Source: Marinomonas arctica (GTDB taxonomy: Bacteria; Pseudomonadota; Gammaproteobacteria; Pseudomonadales; Marinomonadaceae). From it: a DNA stretch of 35,751 bases. The stretch spans positions 1 to 35,751 of the forward strand of contig NZ_QHJF01000040.1 in NCBI RefSeq assembly GCF_003259225.1, written 5' to 3'. Positions 28,668-35,751 of this stretch are shown here, piece after piece; position 1 is the stretch's first letter, and each line of letters begins with the position of its first letter. The position numbers and the translations under genes were made by a program. The notes beneath the pieces are model-generated. The model was given only the letters and a program-made list of their open reading frames with translations. It had not been told where the DNA came from and ran no database searches.

Positions 28668-29879
28668 GTGACACCCTCAAATAGTGCAGTAGAAATGCTA
28701 GTATCTAGCTCAAACACCCTCTTCATCTTACTCGGAGCTATCATGGTATTTGCCATGCACGCTGGGTTTGCTTTTTTAGAAGTCGGTACCGTTCGCCATA
28801 AAAACCAAGTCAACGCCTTAGTCAAAATAATGACTGATTTCGCCATATCAGCCCTTGTTTATTTTTTTATCGGCTATCAAATAGCCTATGGGGTTAACTT
28901 CTTTGATAGCGCCGCAGTGCTGTCTCAGGAACACGGTTACAGTCTCGTGAAGTTTTTCTTTTTAATGACTTTTGCAGCCGCCATCCCCGCCATCATATCT
29001 GGTGGTGTAGCTGAACGAGCGAAATTTTATCCCATGCTAGTCTCTGCCGCTGTGATTGTTGGTGTCGCCTACCCTCTCTTTGAAGGCATGGTTTGGAATG
29101 GTAATTATGGAATACAGGGCTGGCTAGAAACACAATATGGCGCACCTTTTCATGATTTTGCCGGGTCTGTTGTTGTCCATGCATTTGGAGGCTGGGTCGC
29201 TTTAACTGCTATTTTATTACTGGGCACTCGAAAAGGACGCTTTAGAAATGGCAAACTTGTCGCCTTTGCACCATCAAACATACCCTTTTTAGCATTAGGA
29301 GCTTGGATCTTATGCATAGGCTGGTTTGGCTTTAACGTCATGTCAGCTCAGACATTAGAAGGCATCAGTGGCCTAGTCGCGGTGAACTCTTTAATGGCAA
29401 TGGTGGGAGGCATCATCGCGGCGATGCTATTTGGAAAAAATGACCCTGGTTTCATACACAACGGCCCACTAGCAGGTTTGGTCGCTATCTGCGCAGGCTC
29501 CGACATCATGCACCCCATTGGCGCCTTGGCAACAGGAGCCATTGCTGGGATGATCTTCACTGTCTTGTTTACCGTTATTCAGCAGAAATTTAAGCACACT
29601 GACGATGTGCTTGGCGTTTGGCCACTTCATGGCGTCTGTGGAGCCTGGGGAGGCATCGCTGCCGGCATCTTTGGTTCCGAAGCACTTGGCGGGCTGGGTG
29701 GCGTTAGTCTTGCCTCGCAGCTCATAGGAAGCCTAGGGGGTATTCTCGTTGCAATACTGAGTGGCTTCATCGTATACGGAACCGTAAAAGCCGTGAGTGG
29801 TTTAAGACTAAGTGAGGAAGATGAGTTTAACGGAGCGGATTTAGCCATTCATAAAATAGGCTCTATTGGTAAAGAATAA
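28668..29879 (+). CDS. amtB: Ammonium transporter AmtB
   Basis: A trimeric inner-membrane channel for ammonium uptake, with 403 residues and eleven predicted membrane helices. The pore residues are visible: Asp163 in FHDFAGS and the twin histidines His171 (VVVHAFGGW) and His321 (WPLHGVCGAWGG). The start is GTG with TAGGAG six bases upstream. No cleavable signal peptide is apparent, unlike E. coli AmtB. The usual PII partner glnK is not next to it: the gene stands alone between a sigma-54/NtrC promoter and a terminator, which implies induction under nitrogen limitation. Confidence 0.94.
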   Translation: MTPSNSAVEMLVSSSNTLFILLGAIMVFAMHAGFAFLEVGTVRHKNQVNALVKIMTDFAISALVYFFIGYQIAYGVNFFDSAAVLSQEHGYSLVKFFFLMTFAAAIPAIISGGVAERAKFYPMLVSAAVIVGVAYPLFEGMVWNGNYGIQGWLETQYGAPFHDFAGSVVVHAFGGWVALTAILLLGTRKGRFRNGKLVAFAPSNIPFLALGAWILCIGWFGFNVMSAQTLEGISGLVAVNSLMAMVGGIIAAMLFGKNDPGFIHNGPLAGLVAICAGSDIMHPIGALATGAIAGMIFTVLFTVIQQKFKHTDDVLGVWPLHGVCGAWGGIAAGIFGSEALGGLGGVSLASQLIGSLGGILVAILSGFIVYGTVKAVSGLRLSEEDEFNGADLAIHKIGSIGKE

Positions 29880-29892
29880 CCATCTACTATTC

Positions 29893-29937
29893 AAAAAAGC
29901 CTGACGCCATCCTACAACATTGGTGTTGGGCTTTTTT
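29893..29937 (+). terminator. Terminator of amtB
   Basis: AAAAAAGCC pairs with GGCTTTTTT. ACGCCA and TGGTGT extend the stem inside with one G-U pair. A T-rich tract follows on the plus strand. Confidence 0.8.
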
Positions 29938-30009
29938 ATTTTTAGTTCATGTCACTAGCAGTATAATAACCAAAACATACGCACTCACTTAATTGAAGTT
30001 GAAATAAAC

Positions 30010-30468
30010 ATGAAGATTTGGCTACTGACACACAGTGAAGAACTAAAAAAACCATCTGGAACAGGTAAAATAGTAAAAGAGACGATAGAAAGCGAGTGCG
30101 AAATAATTGTGTGGTCCAGAGTGGATCCAAGCACGGCAGTATTAGCACTCTCGCCTGCTAACACCGTATTGGTATATCCATGTAAAAATGAGCAACAGAC
30201 ATCTTTAACTGATCTAACACCCACAGTCGACAACATCATTATTATTGACGGTACTTGGCAACAAGCTAAGAAAATATACAACCAATCGCCTTACCTAAAA
30301 GCATTCGCACATTACGAAATTAAAGGCATCAAATCTTTGTACCAAAAGCGTCGTAATCAAAAAGATATAGGCTTATGTACTGCTGAAGTAGCCATTCACT
30401 TGTTAACCGAATACAAACACCCAGCAGCATCAAGCCTCTTAGAGAAATTTACCGAATTTAACCAGTAA
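30010..30468 (+). CDS. DTW-domain protein, probable tRNA-uridine aminocarboxypropyltransferase
   Basis: DTW-domain proteins (TapT/TuaA/YfiP) transfer an aminocarboxypropyl group from SAM to uridine in tRNA, forming acp3U. In 152 residues, the N-terminal THSEELKKPSGTGKI corresponds to the family HPxE...KPTNTG strand. The motif DGTW (80-83), followed by QQAKKIY, is the DTW signature. LCTAEVAIHLL matches the L-S/C-T-x-E-A helix. It lacks the N-terminal zinc-ribbon cysteines of YfiP, so it is a short form. Its last 11 bases overlap the converging hydrolase gene. The specific tRNA position cannot be told. Confidence 0.8.
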   Translation: MKIWLLTHSEELKKPSGTGKIVKETIESECEIIVWSRVDPSTAVLALSPANTVLVYPCKNEQQTSLTDLTPTVDNIIIIDGTWQQAKKIYNQSPYLKAFAHYEIKGIKSLYQKRRNQKDIGLCTAEVAIHLLTEYKHPAASSLLEKFTEFNQ

Positions 30469-31165
30469 TACTTACTCGGATTTCTCCCAAATGTGCAACC
30501 CAAGCCTGCATGATGTCACCCACAACAACAGCGCCAACATTCTCAGGGGTGCCTGTCATAATTAAATCACCTGGACGTAATTCGAAGACCTCAGATATTT
30601 TGCAAATCACTTCTTCTATAGACCAAGTTAAATTAGAAATGTGACTAATTTGTTTTGTATCGCCATTTACTTTTAAGCCAATTTCCGCTGTTGATATATC
30701 AGCAGTAAGCTGAGCATTTTTTAAAGAAATGGGACCTATCGGAGCGGACTCATCAAAAGATTTACCTATCTCCCATGGACGACTTTTCTTCTTGGCTTGC
30801 GTTTGCAAATCACGACGAGTCATGTCTAACCCGACGGCATAACCCAAAATGGCATCATTCGCTTGCTGCATCGTTAAATGACGACCACCTTTACCGATAG
30901 CAACAACTAACTCAACTTCATATTCAAACTGTGACGTGGCCATCGGGTAAGAGATAGGCGTAACATTTGAATAAGTAACAGGCACGACACACGACGCATC
31001 CTTCATAAAAAAGAAAGGTGGATCTCTTTCGGGATCGTCTCCCATTTCTTTAGAATGCTCCGCATAATTACGACCAACACAAAACACTCGGCCGACAGGA
31101 AATAACTGATTATTGTCTACTACAGGTAAAAATACTCGCTTTTGTTCGGGTACAATATGCTTCAC
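30458..31165 (-). CDS. Fumarylacetoacetate hydrolase family protein (YcgM/FAHD1-like)
   Basis: The FAH fold hydrolyses or tautomerises small keto acids; YcgM/FAHD1-type members act on acylpyruvates or oxaloacetate. In 235 residues, VFCVGRNYAEHSKEMG (about 28-43) is the family start. PPFFFMKDASCVV and the metal-ligand segment FEYEVELVVAIG follow, then GYAVGLDMTRRDLQ with KSRPWEIGKSFD and GDLIMTGTPENVG. The start is GTG at 31165, preceded by TTGGGG. It is 29 bases downstream of the ChrR-like gene and probably in an operon with it. The exact substrate is unknown. Confidence 0.87.
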   Translation of the reverse strand: MKHIVPEQKRVFLPVVDNNQLFPVGRVFCVGRNYAEHSKEMGDDPERDPPFFFMKDASCVVPVTYSNVTPISYPMATSQFEYEVELVVAIGKGGRHLTMQQANDAILGYAVGLDMTRRDLQTQAKKKSRPWEIGKSFDESAPIGPISLKNAQLTADISTAEIGLKVNGDTKQISHISNLTWSIEEVICKISEVFELRPGDLIMTGTPENVGAVVVGDIMQAWVAHLGEIRVSITG

Positions 31166-31194
31166 AGAAACCCCAATATACAGCTTAATAAAGA

Positions 31195-31833
31195 CTAAAA
31201 ATGCCCTGACTTAATCCAAATAAAACAATCGGATTCGACACGCCAATGACTCAGTAAAAAATTAGGCTCTCGCAACCATCCCTCTGAGGAGATTAACAAA
31301 CCGTCGTAATTAGCTTGGCCCGATATCATAAATAACTCAACCGAATCAGATAAGTCTAATTCACTTAACAGATTCTCACTATTCTGAATACGAACAAGCC
31401 AAACCCGCTCATTACCAAATTGATAAAGAGGGAATATTTCAGACGCTGTAGAAGACCAAATCTTAGGCGTACTAATGTACACCTGATTAAGATCGGAAGT
31501 TTGAAACTGATGTAACTTCACCAACAAAAGACAACCATCAACACTGTGTGGAGCATGGCTACTACCTGGTGGATTACGAAAGTAACTACCGGCTTTAAAA
31601 TCGCCTTTTTCATCAGAAAAAACCCCTTTCAGGACAAGGATTTCTTCTCCTAGAGGATGTGGATGAGGACGAAAAACTGAACCAGCATCGTAGCGGACTA
31701 AGCTAGTCGCATGACCACGTTCAGCCTCTTCTCTGGCTAATGGCTTTCTATGAACACCAGACATAGGACTGGCAACCCAATCGACCTTATCTGTTTCAAT
31801 GAATACCGTTTGAGCAAAGTTCATGTTAAGCAT
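31195..31833 (-). CDS. ChrR-type cupin protein, without the anti-sigma domain
   Basis: A bicupin protein of 212 residues (209 if the second ATG at 31824 is used). The first half carries the ChrR C-terminal cupin signature: VDWVASPMSGVHRKPL, then HPHPLGEE with putative zinc ligands His57, His59 and Glu63/64, EILVLKGVFSDE, and GSYFRNPPGSSHAPHS with His93. The second half is a weaker cupin-like domain. ChrR binds ECF sigma factor through an N-terminal zinc domain with a HxxxCxxC motif. That domain is absent, and no ECF sigma gene is nearby, so an anti-sigma role is unlikely. A metal-dependent oxygenase or sensing function is inference. Confidence 0.8.
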   Translation of the reverse strand: MLNMNFAQTVFIETDKVDWVASPMSGVHRKPLAREEAERGHATSLVRYDAGSVFRPHPHPLGEEILVLKGVFSDEKGDFKAGSYFRNPPGSSHAPHSVDGCLLLVKLHQFQTSDLNQVYISTPKIWSSTASEIFPLYQFGNERVWLVRIQNSENLLSELDLSDSVELFMISGQANYDGLLISSEGWLREPNFLLSHWRVESDCFIWIKSGHF

Positions 31834-31929
31834 GGTTAACCGCCACCAAATAATTGAAAAATAAGTGTAACGGTTTGGTCAAATAACAATCAAGTTTTTC
31901 GTAAATTCATTACGCAACAAGTACAAAGC

Positions 31930-31961
31930 AAAAAAAAGCACCGGGTGCTGCCACCTGGTGC
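31930..31961 (-). terminator. Rho-independent terminator of the porin transcript
   Basis: In the minus-strand RNA a 10-bp stem (31961-31952 with 31947-31938, one G-U pair) with a 4-base loop is followed by eight T residues (31937-31930). It lies about 130 bases past the porin stop. Confidence 0.85.
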
Positions 31962-32026
31962 CAAAAATGTTCCAACAATCCGCCTACAAGAGAGATATAT
32001 GGAACCTTGAATGATCGTACTTAACA

Positions 32027-32064
32027 TAAGGCTCCCACCTTATTGGGAGTAGGGAGGAGCCTTA
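32027..32064 (-). other. 3' untranslated hairpin of the porin mRNA
   Basis: TAAGGCTCC at 32027-32035 pairs perfectly with GGAGCCTTA at 32056-32064. An alternative inner stem CTCCC (32032-32036) with GGGAG (32045-32049) competes with it. There is no T tract, so this is a structured 3' UTR element rather than the terminator, which lies 65 bases further on. Confidence 0.45.
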
Positions 32065-32093
32065 GAGTAAATAAAATCGTCTATAAGAGGATC

Positions 32094-33020
32094 TTAGAAA
32101 CCGTAGTAAACACCAACCGCTGTTTGGTCATCTTCTGCAGAAGTGAATTGACCTACTTCAGCGAAAACATAAACATTTGACGCTAGGTTGTAAGTCACGC
32201 CTGCAGCGTATTCATTGAAGTCATCAGAACCAGCGGCTTCAGGATCAACATTTTGATAAGAAGCGTAAAGATCGCCAGCACCATAACCGTAACGACCTGC
32301 TAGACCAAGAATATCACGAGTATCTTCAGTTGTTTCGTATTTAGCCGTGACAGACAAGTTTTCCAAAGGAGTCACTGTGATAGCTAGACCCGTAGTCGCT
32401 TCCGCATCAGCAGTATTGTCACGAGTGTCATAACCCAATGCAGCAGACACGATACCAGTAGAATACTTAACAACCATCATAGAAGAAGATTTGTCATAGT
32501 TAGCATTCGTAGCTTGGCCTTCGCTTGCGTCGCCTTTCACTTGCACTGCCGCTTGTACTTCAAAACCGTTTATTGAAGGAGAGAAGTAAGCAATGGTATC
32601 GCCTTCAGTTGTTTTAGCCGCATTTGTAGCACTAAAGTTCTCAAATTGATCTACTGCATCTTGAATCGCATTGTTGTAGATGGTGTCGAATGAACCAATT
32701 TGCACTTTACCAAAGTTACCTTGCAAGCCAACAAAAGCTTGGTCTAGATCTGCTTTACCGTTGTCATCAGCGCCAGATTTTTGGTCAGCATCAAATTCTA
32801 ATTCGTACTTGAAAAAAGCAGTCAAATCATCATTGATTTTAGTCTCGCCTTTCAAGCCAATAGTAGAACCGTTATCTTCAAAGTTGCCGCCAGCATCTTT
32901 GTCAACGTAAGCATATTGGATGTTACCGTAAACATCTACTGTAGAGCCTTCAGCAGCATAAGCAGAGACAGACGCAAGAGCTGCACTTGATACAGCAATA
33001 GCAATAATCGATTTTTTCAT
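32094..33020 (-). CDS. General porin, Gram-negative OmpC/OmpF type
   Basis: A 308-residue outer-membrane porin. The signal peptide MKKSIIAIAVSSAALASVSAYA is followed by VDVYGNIQYAYV, the usual first strand of gammaproteobacterial porins. LKGETKINDDLTAFFKYELEFD and AFVGLQGNFGKVQIGSFDT correspond to early strands and the turn before the constriction loop. The last strand ends VGVYYGF with the C-terminal Phe needed by BAM. It would form a 16-strand trimeric channel for small solutes. I chose the ATG at 33020, where the signal peptide begins. The same frame is open for 100 more codons upstream, but that part has no porin counterpart. Confidence 0.93.
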   Translation of the reverse strand: MKKSIIAIAVSSAALASVSAYAAEGSTVDVYGNIQYAYVDKDAGGNFEDNGSTIGLKGETKINDDLTAFFKYELEFDADQKSGADDNGKADLDQAFVGLQGNFGKVQIGSFDTIYNNAIQDAVDQFENFSATNAAKTTEGDTIAYFSPSINGFEVQAAVQVKGDASEGQATNANYDKSSSMMVVKYSTGIVSAALGYDTRDNTADAEATTGLAITVTPLENLSVTAKYETTEDTRDILGLAGRYGYGAGDLYASYQNVDPEAAGSDDFNEYAAGVTYNLASNVYVFAEVGQFTSAEDDQTAVGVYYGF

Positions 33021-33384
33021 TCTCGTTTCCCTTTTAAATGTTTGTACGCTTTTTCTTGTAGGCGCTTGATATGTGCAAGCAACAGTCAAACAATCTAAAC
33101 TTTCCACAGAAATTGACAACCTAGTGCAAGCTAATTGCATCAAGTATCCGCTATACGTGCTTTTTTTGTGAAACATTACATATAAAAAGGATTTACTATC
33201 GTTTTTTTGAACAAAGAAAATAAAAAAACTAATAAATAACAACACCTTATGAAAATGTCGTGGGTTAAATGTGCACTTATAAAAACACACTGGCACATTG
33301 ATTCGAAAATTTTTCGTCAATAAAGGAGGGATAACTCGTTTTAAGAGAAAATTAAGAAGAATAAGAAGCGAAAAAATAAAGACA
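33021..33384 (-). promoter_or_regulatory. Porin upstream region
   Basis: An AT-rich stretch of about 360 bases without a gene. It must hold the porin promoter and leader on the minus strand. A weak candidate is TTGTCA with TAGATT 16 bp later, around 33090-33118. I see no clear operator. AAAGGAGGG at 33323-33331 on the plus strand looks like a ribosome site but no reading frame starts after it. Confidence 0.3.
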
Positions 33385-33406
33385 AAGAGGGCTAAAAAAC
33401 CCTCTT
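33385..33406 (-). terminator. Hairpin after the DUF2058 gene
   Basis: AAGAGGG pairs with CCCTCTT around an 8-base loop, 19 bases after the stop codon. The T tract after it on the minus strand is broken (TTGTCTTTATTTTTT), so termination strength is uncertain. Confidence 0.6.
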
Positions 33407-33424
33407 AGAGGAAGAAAAATGCTT

Positions 33425-33970
33425 TTACCACATCAAATCATCGGGTATTTTAAAATCGGCATAGGGGTCGTCATCAACACTTTCAACACGATTATTACAA
33501 ACAAGTACGTAAGAAGCATCACGCTCATTAATCTTGACAGCCACAGGCTCAGGCACAATTTCGTACTGCTGATCCAGCTTAACAATAGCCAAACGGCCTC
33601 TACTTAAATCGTCATGCATGGTTTGGCTAATATATATCTGCTTTACTTTTTTACTGTCAGTGAAATGGTAGGTAATGTCACCGTCTTCTTTTCGGATACG
33701 GTTTTGCTCTATCATCTGTCTAATCTGACCTTGAACTGCCTTATGCTCAGCAAGTTTTTGACGCTCTAAATTTAATGCCCTATCCTTCTCTGCTTTCTCA
33801 AGTCTTTGTTGCTTTAGAGACTCCTGTCGCTCAGTATCGTCAGTGGCAAGCATCTTGCCTTTTTTAATTTTTTGCTTCTGCTGAAGCGTCTCAGCTTTTA
33901 GCTTTTTAACTTTCTTTTTATCAACGAGCCCAACACCCAATAACTGCTCTTGCAATGACTTAACAGCCAT
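33425..33970 (-). CDS. DUF2058 family protein (YaiL-like)
   Basis: A 181-residue soluble protein of the DUF2058/YaiL family, whose function is not established. The N terminus SLQEQLLGVGLVDKKKVKKLK is the family signature, trimmed here to Ala/Val-Lys start residues. A highly charged Lys/Glu/Gln-rich helix, probably a coiled coil, fills residues 20-90. A compact C-terminal domain has ITYHFTD near 100, LSRGRLAIVKL, and a tail PYADFKIPDDLMW. Basic composition suggests nucleic acid binding, which is inference. It is a single gene between two hairpins. Confidence 0.85.
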   Translation of the reverse strand: MAVKSLQEQLLGVGLVDKKKVKKLKAETLQQKQKIKKGKMLATDDTERQESLKQQRLEKAEKDRALNLERQKLAEHKAVQGQIRQMIEQNRIRKEDGDITYHFTDSKKVKQIYISQTMHDDLSRGRLAIVKLDQQYEIVPEPVAVKINERDASYVLVCNNRVESVDDDPYADFKIPDDLMW

Positions 33971-34046
33971 AAAACGTCACCTCACGTTTCTAAAATCAAT
34001 AGTTCAAATCAATACTGTACTTAAAAAGTCCAGCCTACAAAAACAA

Positions 34047-34072
34047 AAAAAGCGACTTAGAAGTCGCTTTTT
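34047..34072 (-). terminator. Terminator of the second cold-shock gene
   Basis: AGCGACT pairs with AGTCGCT around a TAGA loop, extended by A/T arms. On the minus strand the stem is followed by a run of T. It lies 40 bases past the csp stop. Confidence 0.88.
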
Positions 34073-34111
34073 AGCATTCGCACTGCTGAGTATAATCTCA
34101 GCAACGTTACC

Positions 34112-34321
34112 TTATAAAGGTGTAACGTTTTGAGCTTCTGGGCCTTTTTTGCCTTGAGCTACTTGGAATTCAACTTTTTGGCCTTCAGCCAAAGTTTTGA
34201 AACCAGAAGTGTTGATTGCAGAGAAATGAACGAAAACATCAGGACCAGAATCCTGAGTGATGAAACCGAAACCTTTAGTTTCGTTGAAAAATTTTACTGT
34301 ACCAGTTACTACGTCAGACAT
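34112..34321 (-). CDS. Cold-shock domain protein (CspA family), copy 2
   Basis: A 69-residue cold-shock protein with KGFGFI (RNP1) and VFVHF (RNP2), as in copy 1. The two differ at roughly a third of positions, so they are paralogues rather than a recent duplication. The leader upstream contains an imperfect hairpin ACGCAAGCG/CGCTTACGT (34354-34376). It also contains GTTAAGTC on the minus strand (34408-34415), which also occurs in the copy 1 leader. Single gene with its own terminator. Confidence 0.95.
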   Translation of the reverse strand: MSDVVTGTVKFFNETKGFGFITQDSGPDVFVHFSAINTSGFKTLAEGQKVEFQVAQGKKGPEAQNVTPL

Positions 34322-34856
34322 GTCTGTTTATCCTGTAGGTTAAGTTAATTTATACGCAAGCGTTAATCGCTTACGTTATAGTGCTAAAAAAACTCGGTAT
34401 TACTTATGACTTAACAGGACCGAACATACATGACGTAATATTCGCAACTCTGGACATAAATATTGCCAACTCTTTTAAACGAAACTGATTGTAGTCCGCT
34501 TTGAGTCGCTGGGTCAATCAAGTTTTGAACAATTTTTAATAAAACCGCACATTAAAAATAATTACTTCCCAGAAGAAACATCTATCTCATTGTATTTTAT
34601 AGCTTTATCATCATAAAACGATGAAAAATAAATATTACTTAATATCTAACTTCTTACAACAACATCTAAAGAAGCACCTAAATAAAAGGCAATCGACTGC
34701 ACCAATAACACCCTTATATTTTATCTGATGCCACAACTTACAGTATCTTCACGCAAGATTAGCTGAAAACAGCTACCGATCTTTCGAGAAATGGCAGAGG
34801 CTGCTGATCTTAGTATTAGGTGTTGGACGTGTGAAAGGGACACAAGCCAAGACCTA
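34322..34856. other. Long intergenic region: csp leader, then no recognisable gene
   Basis: The first 100 bases are the leader and promoter of the second cold-shock gene. The remainder (about 34430-34856) is AT-rich with no supported gene. It holds one perfect small hairpin, TAGCTG-AAAA-CAGCTA (34760-34775). A 108-codon frame beginning at 34791 runs into the tandem repeats and simply translates them. Confidence 0.45.
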
Positions 34857-34880
34857 CTGAACCTGAACCTGAACCTGAAC
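34857..34880. repeat. Four tandem copies of CTGAAC
   Basis: Exactly four 6-base repeats lie immediately before the first 88-bp unit. Such a tract can change copy number by slippage. It is not inside a supported gene. Confidence 0.85.
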
Positions 34881-34885
34881 CAAAC

Positions 34886-35361
34886 TGTAGGTCGGCGGCT
34901 TTCAGGCCGATACAGAGCATTTAGCCTTTACAACCCCTTTGACGCGCTAAAGCACGACCTACAAAACCAATCACGTGTAGGTCGGCCTTCAGGCCGTAAA
35001 AAAGCATTCAGCCTTTGCAAACCCTCTGACGCGCTAAAGCACGACCTACAAAACCAATCACGTGTAGGTCGGCCTTCAGGCCGTCAAAAAGCAATTGGGC
35101 CTTTGCAACCCCTCTGACGCGCTAAAGCACGACCTACAAAACCAATCACGTGTAGGTCGGCCTTCAGGCCGTCAAAAAGCAATTGGGCCTTTGCAACCCC
35201 TCTGACGCGCTAAAGCACGACCTACAAAACCAATCACGTGTAGGTCGGCCTTCAGGCCGTCAAAAAGCAATTGGGCCTTTGCAACCCCTCTGACGCGCTA
35301 AAGCACGACCTACAAAACCAATCACGTGTAGGTCGGCCTTCAGGCCGTCAAAAGGCCTTTC
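34886..35361. repeat. Tandem array of about 88-bp repeats with terminal inverted repeats
   Basis: Units start at 34886, 34976, 35063, 35151, 35239 and 35327, so five complete units (90, 87, 88, 88 and 88 bp) and a shortened sixth. Each complete unit starts with TGTAGGTCG and has CGACCTACA near its end (a 9-bp inverted repeat spanning 76 bp), then a 12-base linker. An inner hairpin CGGCC-TTCA-GGCCG lies at the start of most units. Units 3-5 are identical or nearly so, unit 2 is slightly diverged and unit 1 most diverged. The sixth unit has a deletion and stops just before the rRNA terminator. Repeats with GTAGGTCGG ends are common intergenic elements in Proteobacteria. No transposase gene is present. 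Confidence 0.9.
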
Positions 35362-35369
35362 CTTGAGGC

Positions 35370-35405
35370 AAAAAAAAGCCCCAACAGCGTTAGCTATCAG
35401 GGCTT
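35370..35405 (-). terminator. Rho-independent terminator of the rRNA operon
   Basis: In the minus-strand RNA AAGCCC pairs with GGGCTT. AGC and GCT form an inner stem, and eight T residues follow. It lies 13 bases past the 5S gene. Confidence 0.85.
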
Positions 35406-35417
35406 CTTAAATATAAA

Positions 35418-35533
35418 GCTTGACGACGACCTACTCTCACATGGGATCTCCCACACTACCATCGGCGATGGCGCTTTTCACTTCTGAGTTCGGGATGGGA
35501 TCAGGTGGTTCAACGCCTCTATGATCGTCAAGC
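35418..35533 (-). rRNA. rrf: 5S ribosomal RNA
   Basis: About 116 nt. The terminal helix is formed by GCTTGACGA and TCGTCAAGC (on the minus strand). Internal blocks match 5S rRNA closely: CCCGAACTCAGAAGTGAA, CGCCGATGGTAGTGTGGG and GTGAGAGTAGG. The exact ends are estimated from the helix. Confidence 0.95.
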
Positions 35534-35741
35534 AATTCTGTTGCGTTTGTTTTGAGTGGCACTCTGTTGTGCTGCTTGCCTTTTACAGCTAGCTTGTCTC
35601 AAAACACGCGAAGACGTGCTTGGATCTTTAACAATTCTTTTTTGAAATAGCGATAACCAAGTATCAAACCGATGCGCATCATGACTGATGCTTTATCGTA
35701 ATCTGTGTCTTTTGTGTGTCAAAACCACTTTGGTGTTATAT
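35534..35741 (-). other. 23S-5S internal transcribed spacer
   Basis: About 208 bases between the 5S gene and the 23S tail. It contains no tRNA. It presumably holds RNase III/E processing sites, but no clear long stem can be assigned without the rest of the operon. Confidence 0.6.
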
Positions 35742-35751
35742 GGTCAAGCCT
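35742..35751 (-). rRNA. rrl: Extreme 3' end of 23S rRNA (partial)
   Basis: The last ten bases read AGGCTTGACC on the minus strand, matching the 3' end of gammaproteobacterial 23S rRNA (AGGCTTAACC in E. coli) with one change. The position upstream of 5S on the same strand agrees. The rest of the gene is outside the window. Confidence 0.6.

Noticed and set aside
28399..28680. 93-codon minus-strand frame over the amtB promoter
   Set aside because: It has improbable composition (many Phe and Cys), no binding site, and covers the NtrC and sigma-54 sites.
33021..33320. 100-codon N-terminal extension of the porin
   Set aside because: A porin must begin with its signal peptide, which starts at 33020. 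The upstream part is AT-rich leader sequence.
33323..33331. Strong Shine-Dalgarno-like AAAGGAGGG on the plus strand
   Set aside because: No start codon with an open frame follows it.
34791..35117. 108-codon plus-strand frame with internal protein repeats
   Set aside because: The protein repeats only reflect the 88-bp DNA repeats. The unit lengths 90, 87 and 88 do not keep the frame.
34886..35361. CRISPR array
   Set aside because: The whole 88-bp unit is repeated, with no unique spacers between short direct repeats, and no cas genes are near.

Overview
The window looks like a chromosomal segment of a marine gammaproteobacterium of the Oceanospirillales type, most like Marinomonas. This rests on gene order and protein sequence as I recognise them, not on a database search. 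Base composition is moderate, nearly all genes are housekeeping genes, and several conserved gammaproteobacterial gene orders are present: argH/hemCDXY, hemA-prfA-prmC, lolB-ispE-prs-rplY-pth-ychF, and rluD-pgeF-clpB divergent from bamD. There is no phage, insertion sequence or CRISPR array.

Layout. 1-550: two small hairpins, a terminator and an apparently empty stretch. 550-6345: argH (minus) diverges from the haem operon hemC-hemD-hemX-hemY (plus), whose genes mostly overlap at their ends. 6363-9154: a PAS-type chemoreceptor, a membrane transporter-like protein and a small unknown protein, all minus. 9246-13326: yaaA (plus) converges on the hemA-prfA-prmC operon (minus). 13524-20161: a long plus-strand run of a TPR lipoprotein, lolB, ispE, prs, rplY, pth and ychF, covering lipoprotein sorting, isoprenoid and PRPP synthesis, and translation. 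20191-20917: an alternating tRNA-Gln/tRNA-Met array built by duplication of a 196-bp unit, in which the third Met gene is broken. 21037-21679: a small outer-membrane protein. 21717-26230: clpB, pgeF and rluD (minus), divergent from bamD (plus). 27244-28228: a glutathione S-transferase and a cold-shock protein. 28476-29937: amtB behind a recognisable NtrC site and sigma-54 promoter. 30010-31833: a DTW-domain tRNA-modification protein, a fumarylacetoacetase-family hydrolase and a ChrR-type cupin protein. 32094-34321: a general porin, a DUF2058 protein and a second cold-shock protein. 34857-35361: short tandem repeats and an 88-bp tandem repeat array. 35370-35751: the 3' end of an rRNA operon on the minus strand (23S tail, spacer, 5S, terminator).

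The most unusual observation links two distant parts of the window. The third tRNA-Met copy keeps its length, anticodon, T arm and acceptor stem, but 14 internal bases have been replaced by a block identical to part of the 88-bp repeat beside the 5S gene about 14.3 kb away. This destroys the D stem and the anticodon stem. It is either a short patch of templated sequence transfer between repeats or an assembly artefact, and read-level data would decide. The second clear regulatory signal is nitrogen control of the solitary amtB gene.
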